This document shows positions 7,184 through 15,610 of a stretch of DNA of 64,000 bases, in pieces (the first letter of the stretch is position 1; each line of letters starts with the position of its first letter). Origin of the DNA: Streptomyces sp. Act143 (GTDB taxonomy: Bacteria; Actinomycetota; Actinomycetes; Streptomycetales; Streptomycetaceae); contig NZ_QFRX01000001.1 in assembly GCF_003143935.1 (NCBI RefSeq), forward strand, positions 3,694,162 through 3,758,161, given 5' to 3'. A program made the position numbers and the translations under genes. Under the pieces are notes generated by a model. That model was given only the letters and a program-made list of their open reading frames with translations. It made no database searches and was not told where the DNA came from.

Positions 7184-7978
7184 ATGATCTGGAACATGTC
7201 GACACCGCCGAGTCCGTCAGGACAGCAGACGAACATCCGCAAGGTCTTCTATCAGTGCCAGCTAGGGAAAAGTGACCTTGGCTCCCTTTTCGCAATGGCG
7301 TGCGAGGGAATAACTGAACCGCAGGTGAAAGTCTCGACCACGGCAGGGGAGACACTGTTCTGGAAGCCTTCCCTTGAGGAGCTAGTCGAGAATGTGCACC
7401 GTGACGCGCCAGAGGTCCATGGGGATTGGGCGAATCTTACCTTTCAAGCCGATTCCTCCTCTCAAGAGAAAGGAGTAAAGATAAGTATAGACAAGGAGCA
7501 GACTGAGGTTAATTTTTTGGGGTCTGACGCGACCTGGGCTCACGGCCAAATGGCAAGGGTTGAAAAAGTTCTAGTTTCGAGGGGTGCGGTATTCAGTTCT
7601 CCAAGATATGAAAATATCATCACCTTCGTCCTTCATGCCTTCTTTTTGGCGCTCGGAGCATTCTTCCTTATTCGTGGCGTAGATGACGAAACTGTTGCGG
7701 ATTGCGTCGAGCGGGCCAAGAATGCCTCAAGGAATGACGTATTTTTTAATGTCTTCATGACTGTAGCCTTCTCCTTTGGACTCCTTTTCCCTTTCTTTCA
7801 GCTCTTGAAGCGTCGAGCATCCCGAGCGCGATTGAAGGTAGACGCGGACGTTTCAAGAGACTCGTGGTGGTCTCGACTCTCGAACGGAGAAAAGATCGCC
7901 GCTGCGGTGGTTCCGCTGACAGCCCTAGGAGCTCTAGGTACGGTGGCCACCGCCGCTCATAATCTGTGGGGCAAATAG
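7184..7978 (+). CDS. Unknown protein with C-terminal membrane hairpin
   Basis: ATG 7184 has GAGGGC just upstream. ATG 7196 (MSTPPSPSG) is an equally possible start. About 264 aa. The first 145 residues look soluble and beta-rich (VKVSTTAGETLFWKP, VKISIDKEQTEVNF). Two strong membrane segments follow, ITFVLHAFFLALGAFFLIRG and FNVFMTVAFSFGLLFPFFQL, then a basic loop (KRRASRARLK) and a weaker third segment (AAAVVPLTALGALGTVATAA). Codon use is clearly more AT-rich than the flanking genes, a sign of recent transfer. No family was recognised. Position in a nuclease-bearing cargo block allows a defence-effector role as a hypothesis. Confidence 0.7.
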   Translation: MIWNMSTPPSPSGQQTNIRKVFYQCQLGKSDLGSLFAMACEGITEPQVKVSTTAGETLFWKPSLEELVENVHRDAPEVHGDWANLTFQADSSSQEKGVKISIDKEQTEVNFLGSDATWAHGQMARVEKVLVSRGAVFSSPRYENIITFVLHAFFLALGAFFLIRGVDDETVADCVERAKNASRNDVFFNVFMTVAFSFGLLFPFFQLLKRRASRARLKVDADVSRDSWWSRLSNGEKIAAAVVPLTALGALGTVATAAHNLWGK

Positions 7979-8047
7979 GTGGAATCGGATTTTGGTGCTG
8001 TACGGCGTCGCAAAGTCAAATAGGAATTCCTGGAACGGGGGGGGAGT

Positions 8048-8677
8048 ATGAATGATGCCATGATTGGCCTATTAGGGGGTATCGGAGGTGCCGTTATCGG
8101 TGCGGTGGGGGCTACGCTCGGGCCGCTGCTTATTCAGAGACGGCAAGAGCGCCATCAGGATAAGAATCAAGAGCAAGCGCTCTTGCGTGAGCAGCAGCGA
8201 GAGGCTGATTCTTACGCGCGAGGGGTCTTGGAGGATTTCATCAGGATTCGAGTGGCTTCACGAGAATTTCTCGATGCATGTGCCCGTGAAGTTGACTCCA
8301 TCAAGCTCGGGGTTTTGGTTGACGCGGATTCCGTGGTCGCTGCTGCCAGGCCGCTGGCAGGCCTTGCGTATTGGTTCGAAATGGAGGACGTAGAAGAGGG
8401 AAGGGTGTATCGCACGTTCATGGAGTTGCATTACAAGATCGTCTATCTGATTCGTCGATCGACGAGCCCTGAGCCGCCATTTCGTGATTCGGCGAGTCGG
8501 GAGCGGTGGCTAAATGATGAAGTATTCCCAGCGTTGCGGGATGTCCAACAGGCGCGCGCGGAAATGATGGCCGATATGCTGAACCAAGTCCAGGTGCGAA
8601 CGGCTGAGGCAGGCATCCCGGTTCCGCCTCGCATTGGAGAGCTGCGAAGGGTCGGCGGCGTCGATTCGCAGCCGTAG
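8048..8677 (+). CDS. Membrane-anchored coiled-coil protein, 209 aa
   Basis: The ATG at 8048 follows a G-run (GGGGGGGGAG) that serves as a strong ribosome binding site. Residues 5-30 form a Gly-zipper membrane anchor (GLLGGIGGAVIGAVGATLGP). A charged coiled coil follows (QRRQERHQDKNQEQALLREQ), then a helical domain to the end. Proteins of this shape recur in actinobacterial mobile DNA and in Streptomyces accessory regions, usually without an assigned function. Base composition is AT-rich like its upstream neighbour, with a 69-bp gap, so the two may be co-transcribed. No enzyme motif is visible. Confidence 0.7.
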   Translation: MNDAMIGLLGGIGGAVIGAVGATLGPLLIQRRQERHQDKNQEQALLREQQREADSYARGVLEDFIRIRVASREFLDACAREVDSIKLGVLVDADSVVAAARPLAGLAYWFEMEDVEEGRVYRTFMELHYKIVYLIRRSTSPEPPFRDSASRERWLNDEVFPALRDVQQARAEMMADMLNQVQVRTAEAGIPVPPRIGELRRVGGVDSQP

Positions 8678-8779
8678 TCGAACGGGGGCCAAGTCGGGGG
8701 CCGTCTCTGGGCCGTCGAAGGGCGGCCCACAGTGACCGACAACGACCAGTGACGGCCGTTCGACCCCACGTCAGCCTAG

Positions 8780-8908
8780 CGTCGACGTCGATCACGCGAG
8801 GTCGCCCCGGGCCGCCGTCACTTCCTCCGCAACAAGCGCCAGGAGTGGGAGGAGTACCGCTCCGAGGTCACGGCCTTCGATCTGCGGAAGAACCTGCCGG
8901 TCCTGTAA
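8780..8908 (+). pseudogene. Glutamine synthetase C-terminal remnant
   Basis: The frame ending in TAA at 8906-8908 reads HFLRNKRQEWEEYRSEV, then TAFDLRKNLPVL. This closely resembles the conserved C-terminus of GlnA-type synthetases (NKR-EW-YR-VT-E-LPVL pattern). No start codon or upstream synthetase sequence is present, so only about 30-40 residues survive. GC content here jumps back to chromosomal levels. It looks like a scrap of chromosomal DNA carried into or left in the element. Confidence 0.55.
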
Positions 8909-8962
8909 CCGCAGTTCAGGGGCGGGGAGCCGGTCGGCGCCCCGCCCCTGCTGCCGGCGGTC

Positions 8963-9175
8963 TCAGCCCACGTACGCGGGAGAGAGCGCCGCCGTGGTGA
9001 TGCGCCGGGCCTTACCCGTGCCGTCCGCCGGGACCGTGTACAGGTCCGCCCCGTAGTCGCCCGGCAGGGCGTACACCAGGGTGCGGGAGTCCTCCCACGC
9101 CGCCTGGTCGTCGACGCCAGCAGCGCCGTACGGTCGCCCCACACCGACCAGGCGGCGTCGGAGGTAGCTACGAGG
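8963..9175 (-). pseudogene. TolB/WD40-like propeller C-terminal remnant, frameshifted
   Basis: On the minus strand the segment ending at the TGA 8965-8963 reads DSRTLVYALPGDYGADLYTV, then a short PADGTGKARRITTAALSP tail. This is the last blade of a TolB-type beta-propeller lipoprotein. The preceding blade (TSDAAWSVWGDRTALLA, near 9120-9170) is in a different frame, so at least a 1-nt deletion separates them, and no upstream gene remains. It converges with the glutamine synthetase remnant. Confidence 0.5.
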
Positions 9176-9311
9176 ATGATGACTGCGAGCACCTCTCGAC
9201 CCCCGCGTCTATGGAGCCCATGGAACGTCCGCCGCCATCCACTCGGCAAGCGCGTCAGTCATCACCTTGACTGCCACGAGATCACCCGCACGGAAAATGG
9301 CGTTCGGTAAT

Positions 9312-11099
9312 TCACAGATGATTCGCCAATCGAATCATCCGCACCAACTCTGCGACACGCTCACCGAGGTCCAGTACGGGCCAGATATCACCAGATTCTC
9401 GGATGGCAGCTACCGCAATCTTTACTTTGTCCGGCGTAGCGACTCCGGGCCCACCGTCGCTTGTTCTCTTGACTCCCGAGAACATGTCTCCGTATCTACT
9501 ATCCTGCTTTACAGGAATTGCCGAGTTATGCACTTCGGTGGCGGCGGACTCAAAAACCTGGTTAGGAACATAGTTCTCGATCTCACGGCCTTCGGTGACC
9601 CACGCGTAGCCGCCTGACTCGGAAAACTCTTCGATGATTCTTACTTTAGCTTCCCGGAGTGACTCCCCTTCCGACTTGAGATCGGAGTCGATGACAATAG
9701 CCATGTTCCGGTTAATTTTCAGTAGAAGGATGAAATCTTCCACTGTATCCTCTGGGGCAACATATTCAGCGCCACTGAGATGCGACAGCAATTTCCCCCC
9801 ATAGAACATTATGGTGTAGTGGATTCCTTCGATGAGTGTTGGATCGGCAAGACCAATCCAGTGTCTGACATAAATGCGATCGGACGGCCCCTCTACCCAA
9901 ACAATGTAGTTGGATTGCAGAATGTCCGACGCGCGATATCCCAGGCTTTTAGAGATTCTCGCCCGATTATGTTCTGTGACTGCCGTCCGAATTTCCGTGC
10001 CCCGTTCATACGTATGCGATATTTCGAGGACTGCCACCTCGGGTTTGTCCATAAGGCTCGTTGAATGAGTGCTCAGCAGGTAGCGATTATCGGTCTCCAT
10101 CATCAAATAGCGAGCAAGCTTCCGCAGAAGGATGGGGTGCAGGTGTAGCTCAGGCTCCTCGATACAGACGAGTGCATCGGAGTACCATGTTGCGGCCGCT
10201 GCCAGCATTACGACCTGTGAGATCCCTGCTCCGAGGCTCTCAATCGGAAGAACGCGGTCCCCTACACTTACGTGCACCGTATTACTGTTGTAGGGAATCG
10301 CAATCTCCGCATCCCCCTCTTCGAGGACACTCTGGAGGAACGCATTCACCCGCGAGAACTTCTTCGAGTCTTCTCTATAGCGCTCCGCTGACGGCGAATG
10401 CAGCGCATGAAGAAATCCGGGGAGGCCTCGGCCATCCAAGCGTGCGAGGTTCGGCGTGGGAGACCCTTCGGCAATAATCTCCCGGAATGCGGGGATTGTA
10501 ACCACCTTGGGGTATGCCAGTGGCTGAGCGAGACGGTCTAGGAGAGTCAGAATATTATTCTCTAGATTTGATGCCCCGTTCGTCAAACTGCTGGTCGCGT
10601 TCGACAGATTACGATCCTTATGCCTCAGGTCATCAGCCAGTGGATCTAGCACTGCGCGACTCAACACCGGCGCACTATTTTCACCCGACGATTCATACCT
10701 AAACCACAGGGCTTTATCCGCCTCGCAATAGACATTCGGATGCCTGACGAGTTCCTCTAGGGCTGTGGCCGCAGCAATGTCTAGCCGGGACCGGTATTCC
10801 CCGAAGACCGAAACCACTTGATCAATCGGGTCCTCAACTGCCACTGCCACCCCGAACCCGAAAGTGGGAGCAGTCGCCCCATTCGCCATGATGGGGGTTT
10901 CCAGGGGAGTCAGCGCAGGGATCTTCGTCCCTCCGCCAGAAAGCGGAGATAGGAACTTCTCGGCGAATCGGAAAACGTTACTCTTCCCACTATTATTGGG
11001 GCCGGCGACCACCGTCATCCTATTTAGAGGGAACACTTTCTGCGGCTCAGAGTAGAAGCTGCAAAAGCCTTGGATCTCGAACCCCGAAATCTCACCCAT
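9312..11099 (-). CDS. OLD-family ATP-dependent nuclease (ABC ATPase + TOPRIM)
   Basis: ATG 11099 has a near-ideal GGAGGT 6 nt upstream, so 595 aa is preferred over a longer form. The ATPase half has Walker A GPNNSGKSN (33-41), an ABC-signature-like SLGAGISQVVML (288-299), Walker B ALVCIEEPELHLHP (309-322) and a His switch STHSTS. The C-terminal TOPRIM domain has the metal-binding Glu in WVEGPSD (about 401-407), AIVIDSDLKSE (about 467-477) and a late acidic EGREIENY. This is the overcoming-lysogenization-defect architecture, as in P2 Old and the GajA subunit of Gabija. No UvrD-like gajB is adjacent, so it is a solitary OLD protein. Codon use is AT-richer than the chromosome. An anti-phage role is inferred. 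Confidence 0.85.
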   Translation of the reverse strand: MGEISGFEIQGFCSFYSEPQKVFPLNRMTVVAGPNNSGKSNVFRFAEKFLSPLSGGGTKIPALTPLETPIMANGATAPTFGFGVAVAVEDPIDQVVSVFGEYRSRLDIAAATALEELVRHPNVYCEADKALWFRYESSGENSAPVLSRAVLDPLADDLRHKDRNLSNATSSLTNGASNLENNILTLLDRLAQPLAYPKVVTIPAFREIIAEGSPTPNLARLDGRGLPGFLHALHSPSAERYREDSKKFSRVNAFLQSVLEEGDAEIAIPYNSNTVHVSVGDRVLPIESLGAGISQVVMLAAAATWYSDALVCIEEPELHLHPILLRKLARYLMMETDNRYLLSTHSTSLMDKPEVAVLEISHTYERGTEIRTAVTEHNRARISKSLGYRASDILQSNYIVWVEGPSDRIYVRHWIGLADPTLIEGIHYTIMFYGGKLLSHLSGAEYVAPEDTVEDFILLLKINRNMAIVIDSDLKSEGESLREAKVRIIEEFSESGGYAWVTEGREIENYVPNQVFESAATEVHNSAIPVKQDSRYGDMFSGVKRTSDGGPGVATPDKVKIAVAAIRESGDIWPVLDLGERVAELVRMIRLANHL

Positions 11100-11510
11100 G
11101 TCTTTACCTCCGGCACGAACCCCGCAAGCTCTTGAGGTCATTGTGGTGCAAGTTGACCGCTTAGGCAGGCAGAGCCGGAAGAATCACTCGTGGCACTGCC
11201 TTTGCGAGCGCTCGCTCAGGGTGGTGCCGCGCGAGTGGGCGAGTCGGCAGACATGGCAGGCCGCCGACCTTCTGTGGATGAGCCATGGACGACGGGCCAA
11301 CGATGCCCCGGGCGCTGCGTGGACCTGACGGCCCCCTCCACCGCGAAGGCTTACGGAATGGAGGACTCCGGGGAATACGCGGTGACGTTGGCCGCCCCAC
11401 AGCCCATTAGCACTACTCCTCCGCAAACCAGATCCTTGATCACCCCGAAGAGGATCACTCTCTTCTAAGCGCTGGGTCGAGCACGCCGTGGGCCGGACGC
11501 GGCCTACGCT
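11100..11510. other. Intergenic region between the OLD and HD genes
   Basis: No supported gene is seen in these 411 bp. The strand-minus end next to 11099 must hold the promoter of the OLD nuclease gene. Short open frames on both strands lack ribosome binding sites and family motifs. Confidence 0.4.
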
Positions 11511-12080
11511 CTACATCGGATGACGCTTGGCGGTGGATAGCCTCTCCAACACCCGGGACGTACAGGCGAGGATCTCCGGCTCAGCGCGCCGAATAAACGT
11601 CCCGATCAGGCTGTTCGGCCCGTACCGTCCCGTGATCTCGTCGACTCGGTCGATCGGATTGGTGGGCACGCCGTCCGGTGTGGTGTTCATGTCGCAGTAG
11701 CAGAGTGCGTCGTCCAGGCGCCCGCCCTCACGGGGAAACTCCCCCTCCAACTCCTCGCGCAGGCCGCGCGCTTCGGCCTCCATCCAGGCGCAGGAGTGAT
11801 GAGCCACCAGGTTCTTCACGACCCGTTGGTCCGCCCGCGCCACGTCGCGGAGGTAGCGCGCACCATCCAGCGGGTGAAAGCCGGTCTTGGCCGAGTCCGG
11901 GGCATAGCCGATGTCGTGCAGCACCGCCGCCGCTTCCAGCAGGTCCGCGTCCTCGCCGAGGATGAGCGCGATGGTGCGCGCCCTCTCAGCGACTCCGATG
12001 CAGTGGTTCCAGCGCCGCGGCAGCGGCTCTGCAAGCAGGGACTCAGCCAGCGGGTACGCCCACTCCGTCAAGGTCGACAA
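11511..12080 (-). CDS. HD-domain phosphohydrolase
   Basis: A TTG start at 12080 (LSTLTEWAYPLAE) preceded by GAGAGGAG at about 10 nt gives 189 aa. An ATG at 12113 is an alternative but has no binding site. The HD metal motif is present: RWNHCIGVAERA (first His), AAVLHDIGY (HD), and VAHHSC with a later YCDMNTTPDG (fourth ligand). Such stand-alone HD proteins hydrolyse nucleotides or phosphate esters, and the substrate is not readable. In other streptomycetes this type follows a GntR regulator gene, and here that gene is a frameshifted remnant immediately upstream. The HD gene itself looks intact. Confidence 0.8.
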   Translation of the reverse strand: MSTLTEWAYPLAESLLAEPLPRRWNHCIGVAERARTIALILGEDADLLEAAAVLHDIGYAPDSAKTGFHPLDGARYLRDVARADQRVVKNLVAHHSCAWMEAEARGLREELEGEFPREGGRLDDALCYCDMNTTPDGVPTNPIDRVDEITGRYGPNSLIGTFIRRAEPEILACTSRVLERLSTAKRHPM

Positions 12081-12310
12081 GGTAGGAACGCTCCTCTCGC
12101 GTCGGCACGGCACGGACCGTCCGCACTTTGCCTTGCCCCCACTCGCCAGCAGGCCAGCAGCTTCCAGCTTGTCGAGTGCCTGGTCACGGTGAGGCGGGAG
12201 ACTCCAAACTCAGAAGCCGTCCACAGAAGCAGCTCACCTTGCTGCGTCCGCATAGCCGGGGTCCCGGAAGTCGCGGGCAACAACCCCTTACCGGCTGAAG
12301 CTGGCCAGAA
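12043..12310 (-). pseudogene. GntR-type winged-helix remnant, frameshifted
   Basis: On the minus strand the reading GELLLWTASEFGVSRLTVTR (to about 12185) is a GntR recognition helix region. The expected continuation ALDKLEAAGLLASGGK appears immediately after, but only in the next frame, as if one G had been lost. That second frame then runs through REERSYLVDLDGVGVPAG to a TGA at 12045-12043, overlapping the HD gene start. The N-terminal half is degenerate. It is probably the former partner regulator of the HD gene. Confidence 0.45.
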
Positions 12311-12373
12311 GGCGCTCATGTGCCCGGCGCAGACCTGTGGGAGCGTCAAGTCTCTATCGTCCAAGGGGGGACT

Positions 12374-13135
12374 ATGACCGAGAAGCCGCGCCGCTACTAC
12401 AGCAATGCCACCATCGCCGCGCTGACCACTCTCGCGCGTGGTGGGTGCTACTGGCCAGACTGCAACGTTCCCACCGTCCGCATGATCAACGGGGAACCGC
12501 GCCTGAATTTGGAGATCGCTCACATTCGAGCATTCGAAAAGGGCGGCAAACGCTTCGACCCGACTTGGTCAGTGGAGGAACGCAACAGCTTCTCCAACCT
12601 CATCCTCCTGTGCCATCCGCACCACAAGGAGATCGACGGCCGCGATGGTGCGCGGTACACAGTTGCGGTGCTGGACAGGTGGAAGAAAGCGCGCGAGGCG
12701 GCCGGCCTGAACGCCTTGGCTGGCCTCGGCGACCTCACAGAGCAACGACTGAACCAGATGATCGTCGACGCACAGACAGTTCTTGTCGACCGCATAGGCC
12801 CGGCCCTTGACGAGTTCGCCAAGACAGCCCCCGAACTTGCCGCGCTCCTCAAGGTGGCACTCAAGGAACTCGAAGACCCGCGCATCCATGGCTTCGGCCT
12901 GTCTGAAGATGGCATCCGAATGTTGAGCCAGTCCGCACGCAGCCTTGGACATCTACAGGACACTGCCCGGGTTGTCGCTGGAGCAGCACGCAGCCTGTCG
13001 CACCTGCCAGACAGTGCAAGCACACTCACGGACGCGGCAGACAGCTTGGCGAACCTACCCGACTACGCTCGCATGCTTCGCGATGCTGCGATCAAAGCCG
13101 AACAGGCTGCTGCAAGGATGACGGACCGATACTGA
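12374..13135 (+). CDS. HNH endonuclease with C-terminal helical repeats
   Basis: ATG 12374 follows AGGGGGGAC and gives 253 aa. The N-terminal HNH domain has a zinc knuckle C25-x4-C30, the conserved His in EIAHIRA (H50), an Asn in SNLILL (N75) and CHPHHKEID (80-88). The second half (about 115-253) is a helical rod with degenerate repeats of the type SQSARSLGHL, GAARSLSHLP and DAADSLANLP, suggestive of oligomerisation or target sensing. It is the last gene of the element, 150 bp before the att site. HNH proteins of this build occur in phage-defence and restriction contexts. That role is inferred. Base composition is intermediate. Confidence 0.8.
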   Translation: MTEKPRRYYSNATIAALTTLARGGCYWPDCNVPTVRMINGEPRLNLEIAHIRAFEKGGKRFDPTWSVEERNSFSNLILLCHPHHKEIDGRDGARYTVAVLDRWKKAREAAGLNALAGLGDLTEQRLNQMIVDAQTVLVDRIGPALDEFAKTAPELAALLKVALKELEDPRIHGFGLSEDGIRMLSQSARSLGHLQDTARVVAGAARSLSHLPDSASTLTDAADSLANLPDYARMLRDAAIKAEQAAARMTDRY

Positions 13136-13280
13136 CGGAGACATCGCGTCGGGACGGCCCGGTCGAAGAGATCAAAGACCGGTTTGCGACACACCTCCGA
13201 CACACTCCGTACCACTCCCCCTCCGTGTGGGGCCCGACCGCAGGTCAGAAGGGGTGCGGAGGCATGATCAGAAACGCCCT

Positions 13281-13320
13281 CCGGAACCGTGTGCGCAGGT
13301 TCGAATCCTGCCGTGGGCAC
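13281..13320 (+). other. Attachment site: 3' end of a tRNA gene
   Basis: 13295-13311 folds as a T arm (GCAGG, loop TTCGAAT, CCTGC). 13312-13318 (CGTGGGC) is an acceptor 3' strand and A13319 the discriminator. No matching 5' acceptor strand (GCCCACG) or D arm lies within 100 bp upstream, so this is only the 3' part of a tRNA, as left at one end of an AICE after site-specific integration. The intact tRNA is predicted at the other end, left of the window. The spacing before the T arm suggests a long variable arm (Leu type), with low certainty. Confidence 0.75.
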
Positions 13321-13327
13321 ACAAAAA

Positions 13328-13358
13328 GGGCGGGACCCAGTCTTACTGGGTCCCGCCC
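13328..13358 (+). terminator. tRNA-gene terminator hairpin
   Basis: Perfect 13-bp stem (13328-13340 and 13346-13358, arm GGGCGGGACCCAG), 5-nt loop TCTTA, only 8 bp after the tRNA 3' end. It is the native terminator of the tRNA locus and marks the return to chromosomal sequence. Confidence 0.8.
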
Positions 13359-13794
13359 ATTGTCGTTGGGTCGTGGGGGCGCGATGTTCCTGCGAGGCAG
13401 CATCCCGGTCGGGCAGCCGGGGGCCTCCGTTGCGGCCGCGATTCCCCGGTGTCATGCCGCGACGGCAACCGAGCTGATCGCAGGGGGAGCTGGTGGCCGC
13501 GCCCGGCTAACGCGTAGTCGGCCTGGTGGCGTTGGCCGGGTGCCGGGGCGGCTGTGGAGGGTGGGCGGGTGGCGGTGTGTGCTGCAGTGAGCTTGCACAC
13601 AGATCATCCTTGATGGTTGCCGCAACTCTGGCGTGGGGCCGGGTGGTTGATGGCGGATCAATTTTCGATGCCGTTTGCGGAGTGTAAGAAACCGGGCATG
13701 TTCTTCTTTCAACAATGGCCTTTCCGGCTTTCGTCCCGTTCACTCGGGACCGTCCCCCGCAAGGCAGTTCGGACTACGGGAAGCATGTACGGGT
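13359..13794. other. Chromosomal spacer right of the att site
   Basis: About 436 bp with no supported gene. Short open frames on both strands lack ribosome binding sites and known motifs. The last 100 bp should carry the promoter of the ketosynthase gene. Confidence 0.4.
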
Positions 13795-15579
13795 ATGTCC
13801 AATTCGTCCGAGAATTCTGAAGTCCCGATCAATCCACACACCGTCAGCGTCGCCGAGGTGATCCCGGGTGACCTGGTCGCGCTGTCGGCCGAGGACGTGG
13901 AACGGCAGCGCTGGTACGTCGTCACCCACACGCTGCCCGAGTCGCCGGAGACCATCCGGATGTCGCTGCGGCCGCCGCTCGGTGGGGTGGACCGTGACGA
14001 GGTGCTGGGGCGGGAGCGGACGGTCACCGTCGCCTGCCATCGGCTGGACGTGGCCGCCGTGCCCCGGCTGTCGTCGCCGCCGCTGGACGACGTCGAGTTC
14101 CGGGACGGCGACCGGGTGAGCTCGGTGCGGGCCGTCGATCCGCGGGCCGTCGAGGTGACGTACGTGCGGCGCTGGGGGGTCTGGCACCGGGATCTCGACA
14201 CGTGTGCCGAGGAACCGGTGGCGGACGCGGACGTGCGGTGGTGGGCCCGCGGCGCCGACCGGGAGGGGTACGTCGTACGGCATCACCCTCGGCCCGCGCG
14301 GGAAGCCGCTGCCGGTGGGCCCCGGCGGGTGGTCGTCACCGGGCTCGGGGCCGTCACTCCGCTCGGGGTCGGGGTGGAGGCGTTGTGGCGGGGGCTGCTC
14401 GACGGGCGGCACGGGATACGGGAGTTGGAGGGGGACGAGTTCGAGGAACTGCCCGTGCGGGTGGCCGGGACCGTGCCCGTCGATCCCGGTGAGCTGCTGC
14501 CCCGGGCTGCCGCGCGGCGGATGAACCGGGCCGCCCAGTTCGCGGTGCTGGCCGCCCGGGAGGCCTGGGGCGACGCCGGGTTCACCGACGGCGGGACCCG
14601 GGAGAGCGGACTCGACCCCGAGCGGGTCGGGGTCAGTCTCGGGGCGATCCTCGGGGACGCGTCGATCCTCGTCGGCGGGGACCGGAAGCTGCGGGAGAAG
14701 GGGCCGCGGGCCGTCTCTCCGCTCACCACGCCGATGACCGTGCCCTCGCAGGCCGCCTCGCAGGTCTCCCTCGACCTGCACATCACCGGTGAGGCCCGGA
14801 CGGTGACGAGTGCCTGCGCCTCCGGCACCGAGGCGATCGGGCAGGCGATCGACCGCATACGGTACGGCCGTGTCGACGTCGCCCTCGCGGGCGGCGCGGA
14901 AGCCGTCGTGACGCCCGCGATCATGGCGTCGTTCGCCTCGATGCGGGCGCTGTCCCAGGCGGGGCCGGAGGACGGGCGTTCACCCTCGCGGCCGTTCGCC
15001 AAGGACCGGGGCGGGTTCGTGAACGGGGAGGGCGCGGGGCTTCTCGTGCTGGAGGCCGAGGAGCACGCCCTCGCCCGGGGCGCCCGGATCTACTGCGAGG
15101 CCGCGGGGTGGGGGCTGTCCGCCGACGCGCATCACATGGCCGCGCCCGATCCGACCGGCAGCGGGGTCGCGCTCGCGCTGCGGCGGGCGGTGCGGGACGC
15201 GGGGGCGCACCTGGTGGACGTCGTCCACGTGAACGCCCATGCCACGGCGACCGTGGAGGGGGATCTGGCCGAGGCGGTGGCGCTGCGGGCGGTCCTGGGG
15301 AACCGGAACCTGTCCGTGCCCGTGACCGCGCTGAAGGGGCACCTCGGGCATCTGCAGGGGGCCGCGGGCGGGGTGGAGGCCGTGGCCGCCGTGCTGACGT
15401 TGCATCACGGGGTGGTGCCGCCGACCGTGGGGGGCGCGGAGATGGACGACGCCGTGGAGCTGGATGTGGTGACGGGGGCTCCGCGGGAGCTGCCGGCGGA
15501 CGGGGATCTGGCGCTCAGCAACTCGTTCGGGTTCGGCGGGCACAACGCGGTGCTGGCGTTGCGGCGGCGGCTGGGCTGA
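13795..15579 (+). CDS. Stand-alone beta-ketoacyl synthase with N-terminal extension
   Basis: ATG 13795 gives 594 aa. Residues 177-590 are a FabF/KAS II-like ketosynthase: VVVTGLGAVTPLGVG, active-site Cys in TSACASGTEA, His in VNAHATATVEGD (usual G replaced by A), and the second His in LKGHLGHLQGAAGG. All three catalytic residues are thus present for decarboxylative Claisen condensation on an ACP-bound substrate. The first 175 residues are an extra domain with Trp/Arg-rich stretches (TYVRRWGVWHRDLD) that I do not recognise. Neither a chain-length factor nor an acyl carrier protein gene is adjacent. No close ribosome binding site is seen, so the start is uncertain within the first 30 codons. 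Confidence 0.75.
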   Translation: MSNSSENSEVPINPHTVSVAEVIPGDLVALSAEDVERQRWYVVTHTLPESPETIRMSLRPPLGGVDRDEVLGRERTVTVACHRLDVAAVPRLSSPPLDDVEFRDGDRVSSVRAVDPRAVEVTYVRRWGVWHRDLDTCAEEPVADADVRWWARGADREGYVVRHHPRPAREAAAGGPRRVVVTGLGAVTPLGVGVEALWRGLLDGRHGIRELEGDEFEELPVRVAGTVPVDPGELLPRAAARRMNRAAQFAVLAAREAWGDAGFTDGGTRESGLDPERVGVSLGAILGDASILVGGDRKLREKGPRAVSPLTTPMTVPSQAASQVSLDLHITGEARTVTSACASGTEAIGQAIDRIRYGRVDVALAGGAEAVVTPAIMASFASMRALSQAGPEDGRSPSRPFAKDRGGFVNGEGAGLLVLEAEEHALARGARIYCEAAGWGLSADAHHMAAPDPTGSGVALALRRAVRDAGAHLVDVVHVNAHATATVEGDLAEAVALRAVLGNRNLSVPVTALKGHLGHLQGAAGGVEAVAAVLTLHHGVVPPTVGGAEMDDAVELDVVTGAPRELPADGDLALSNSFGFGGHNAVLALRRRLG

Positions 15580-15610
15580 GAGGTAGTACCGGATGCCGAG
15601 AGGGCGGCAG

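Noticed and set aside
9312..11099. Complete Gabija system
   Set aside because: The OLD protein resembles GajA in layout, but no UvrD-like helicase gene is adjacent on either side.
13063..13455. Leftward frame crossing the att site
   Set aside because: It runs through the tRNA 3' end and the terminator hairpin and overlaps the HNH gene, so it is not coding.
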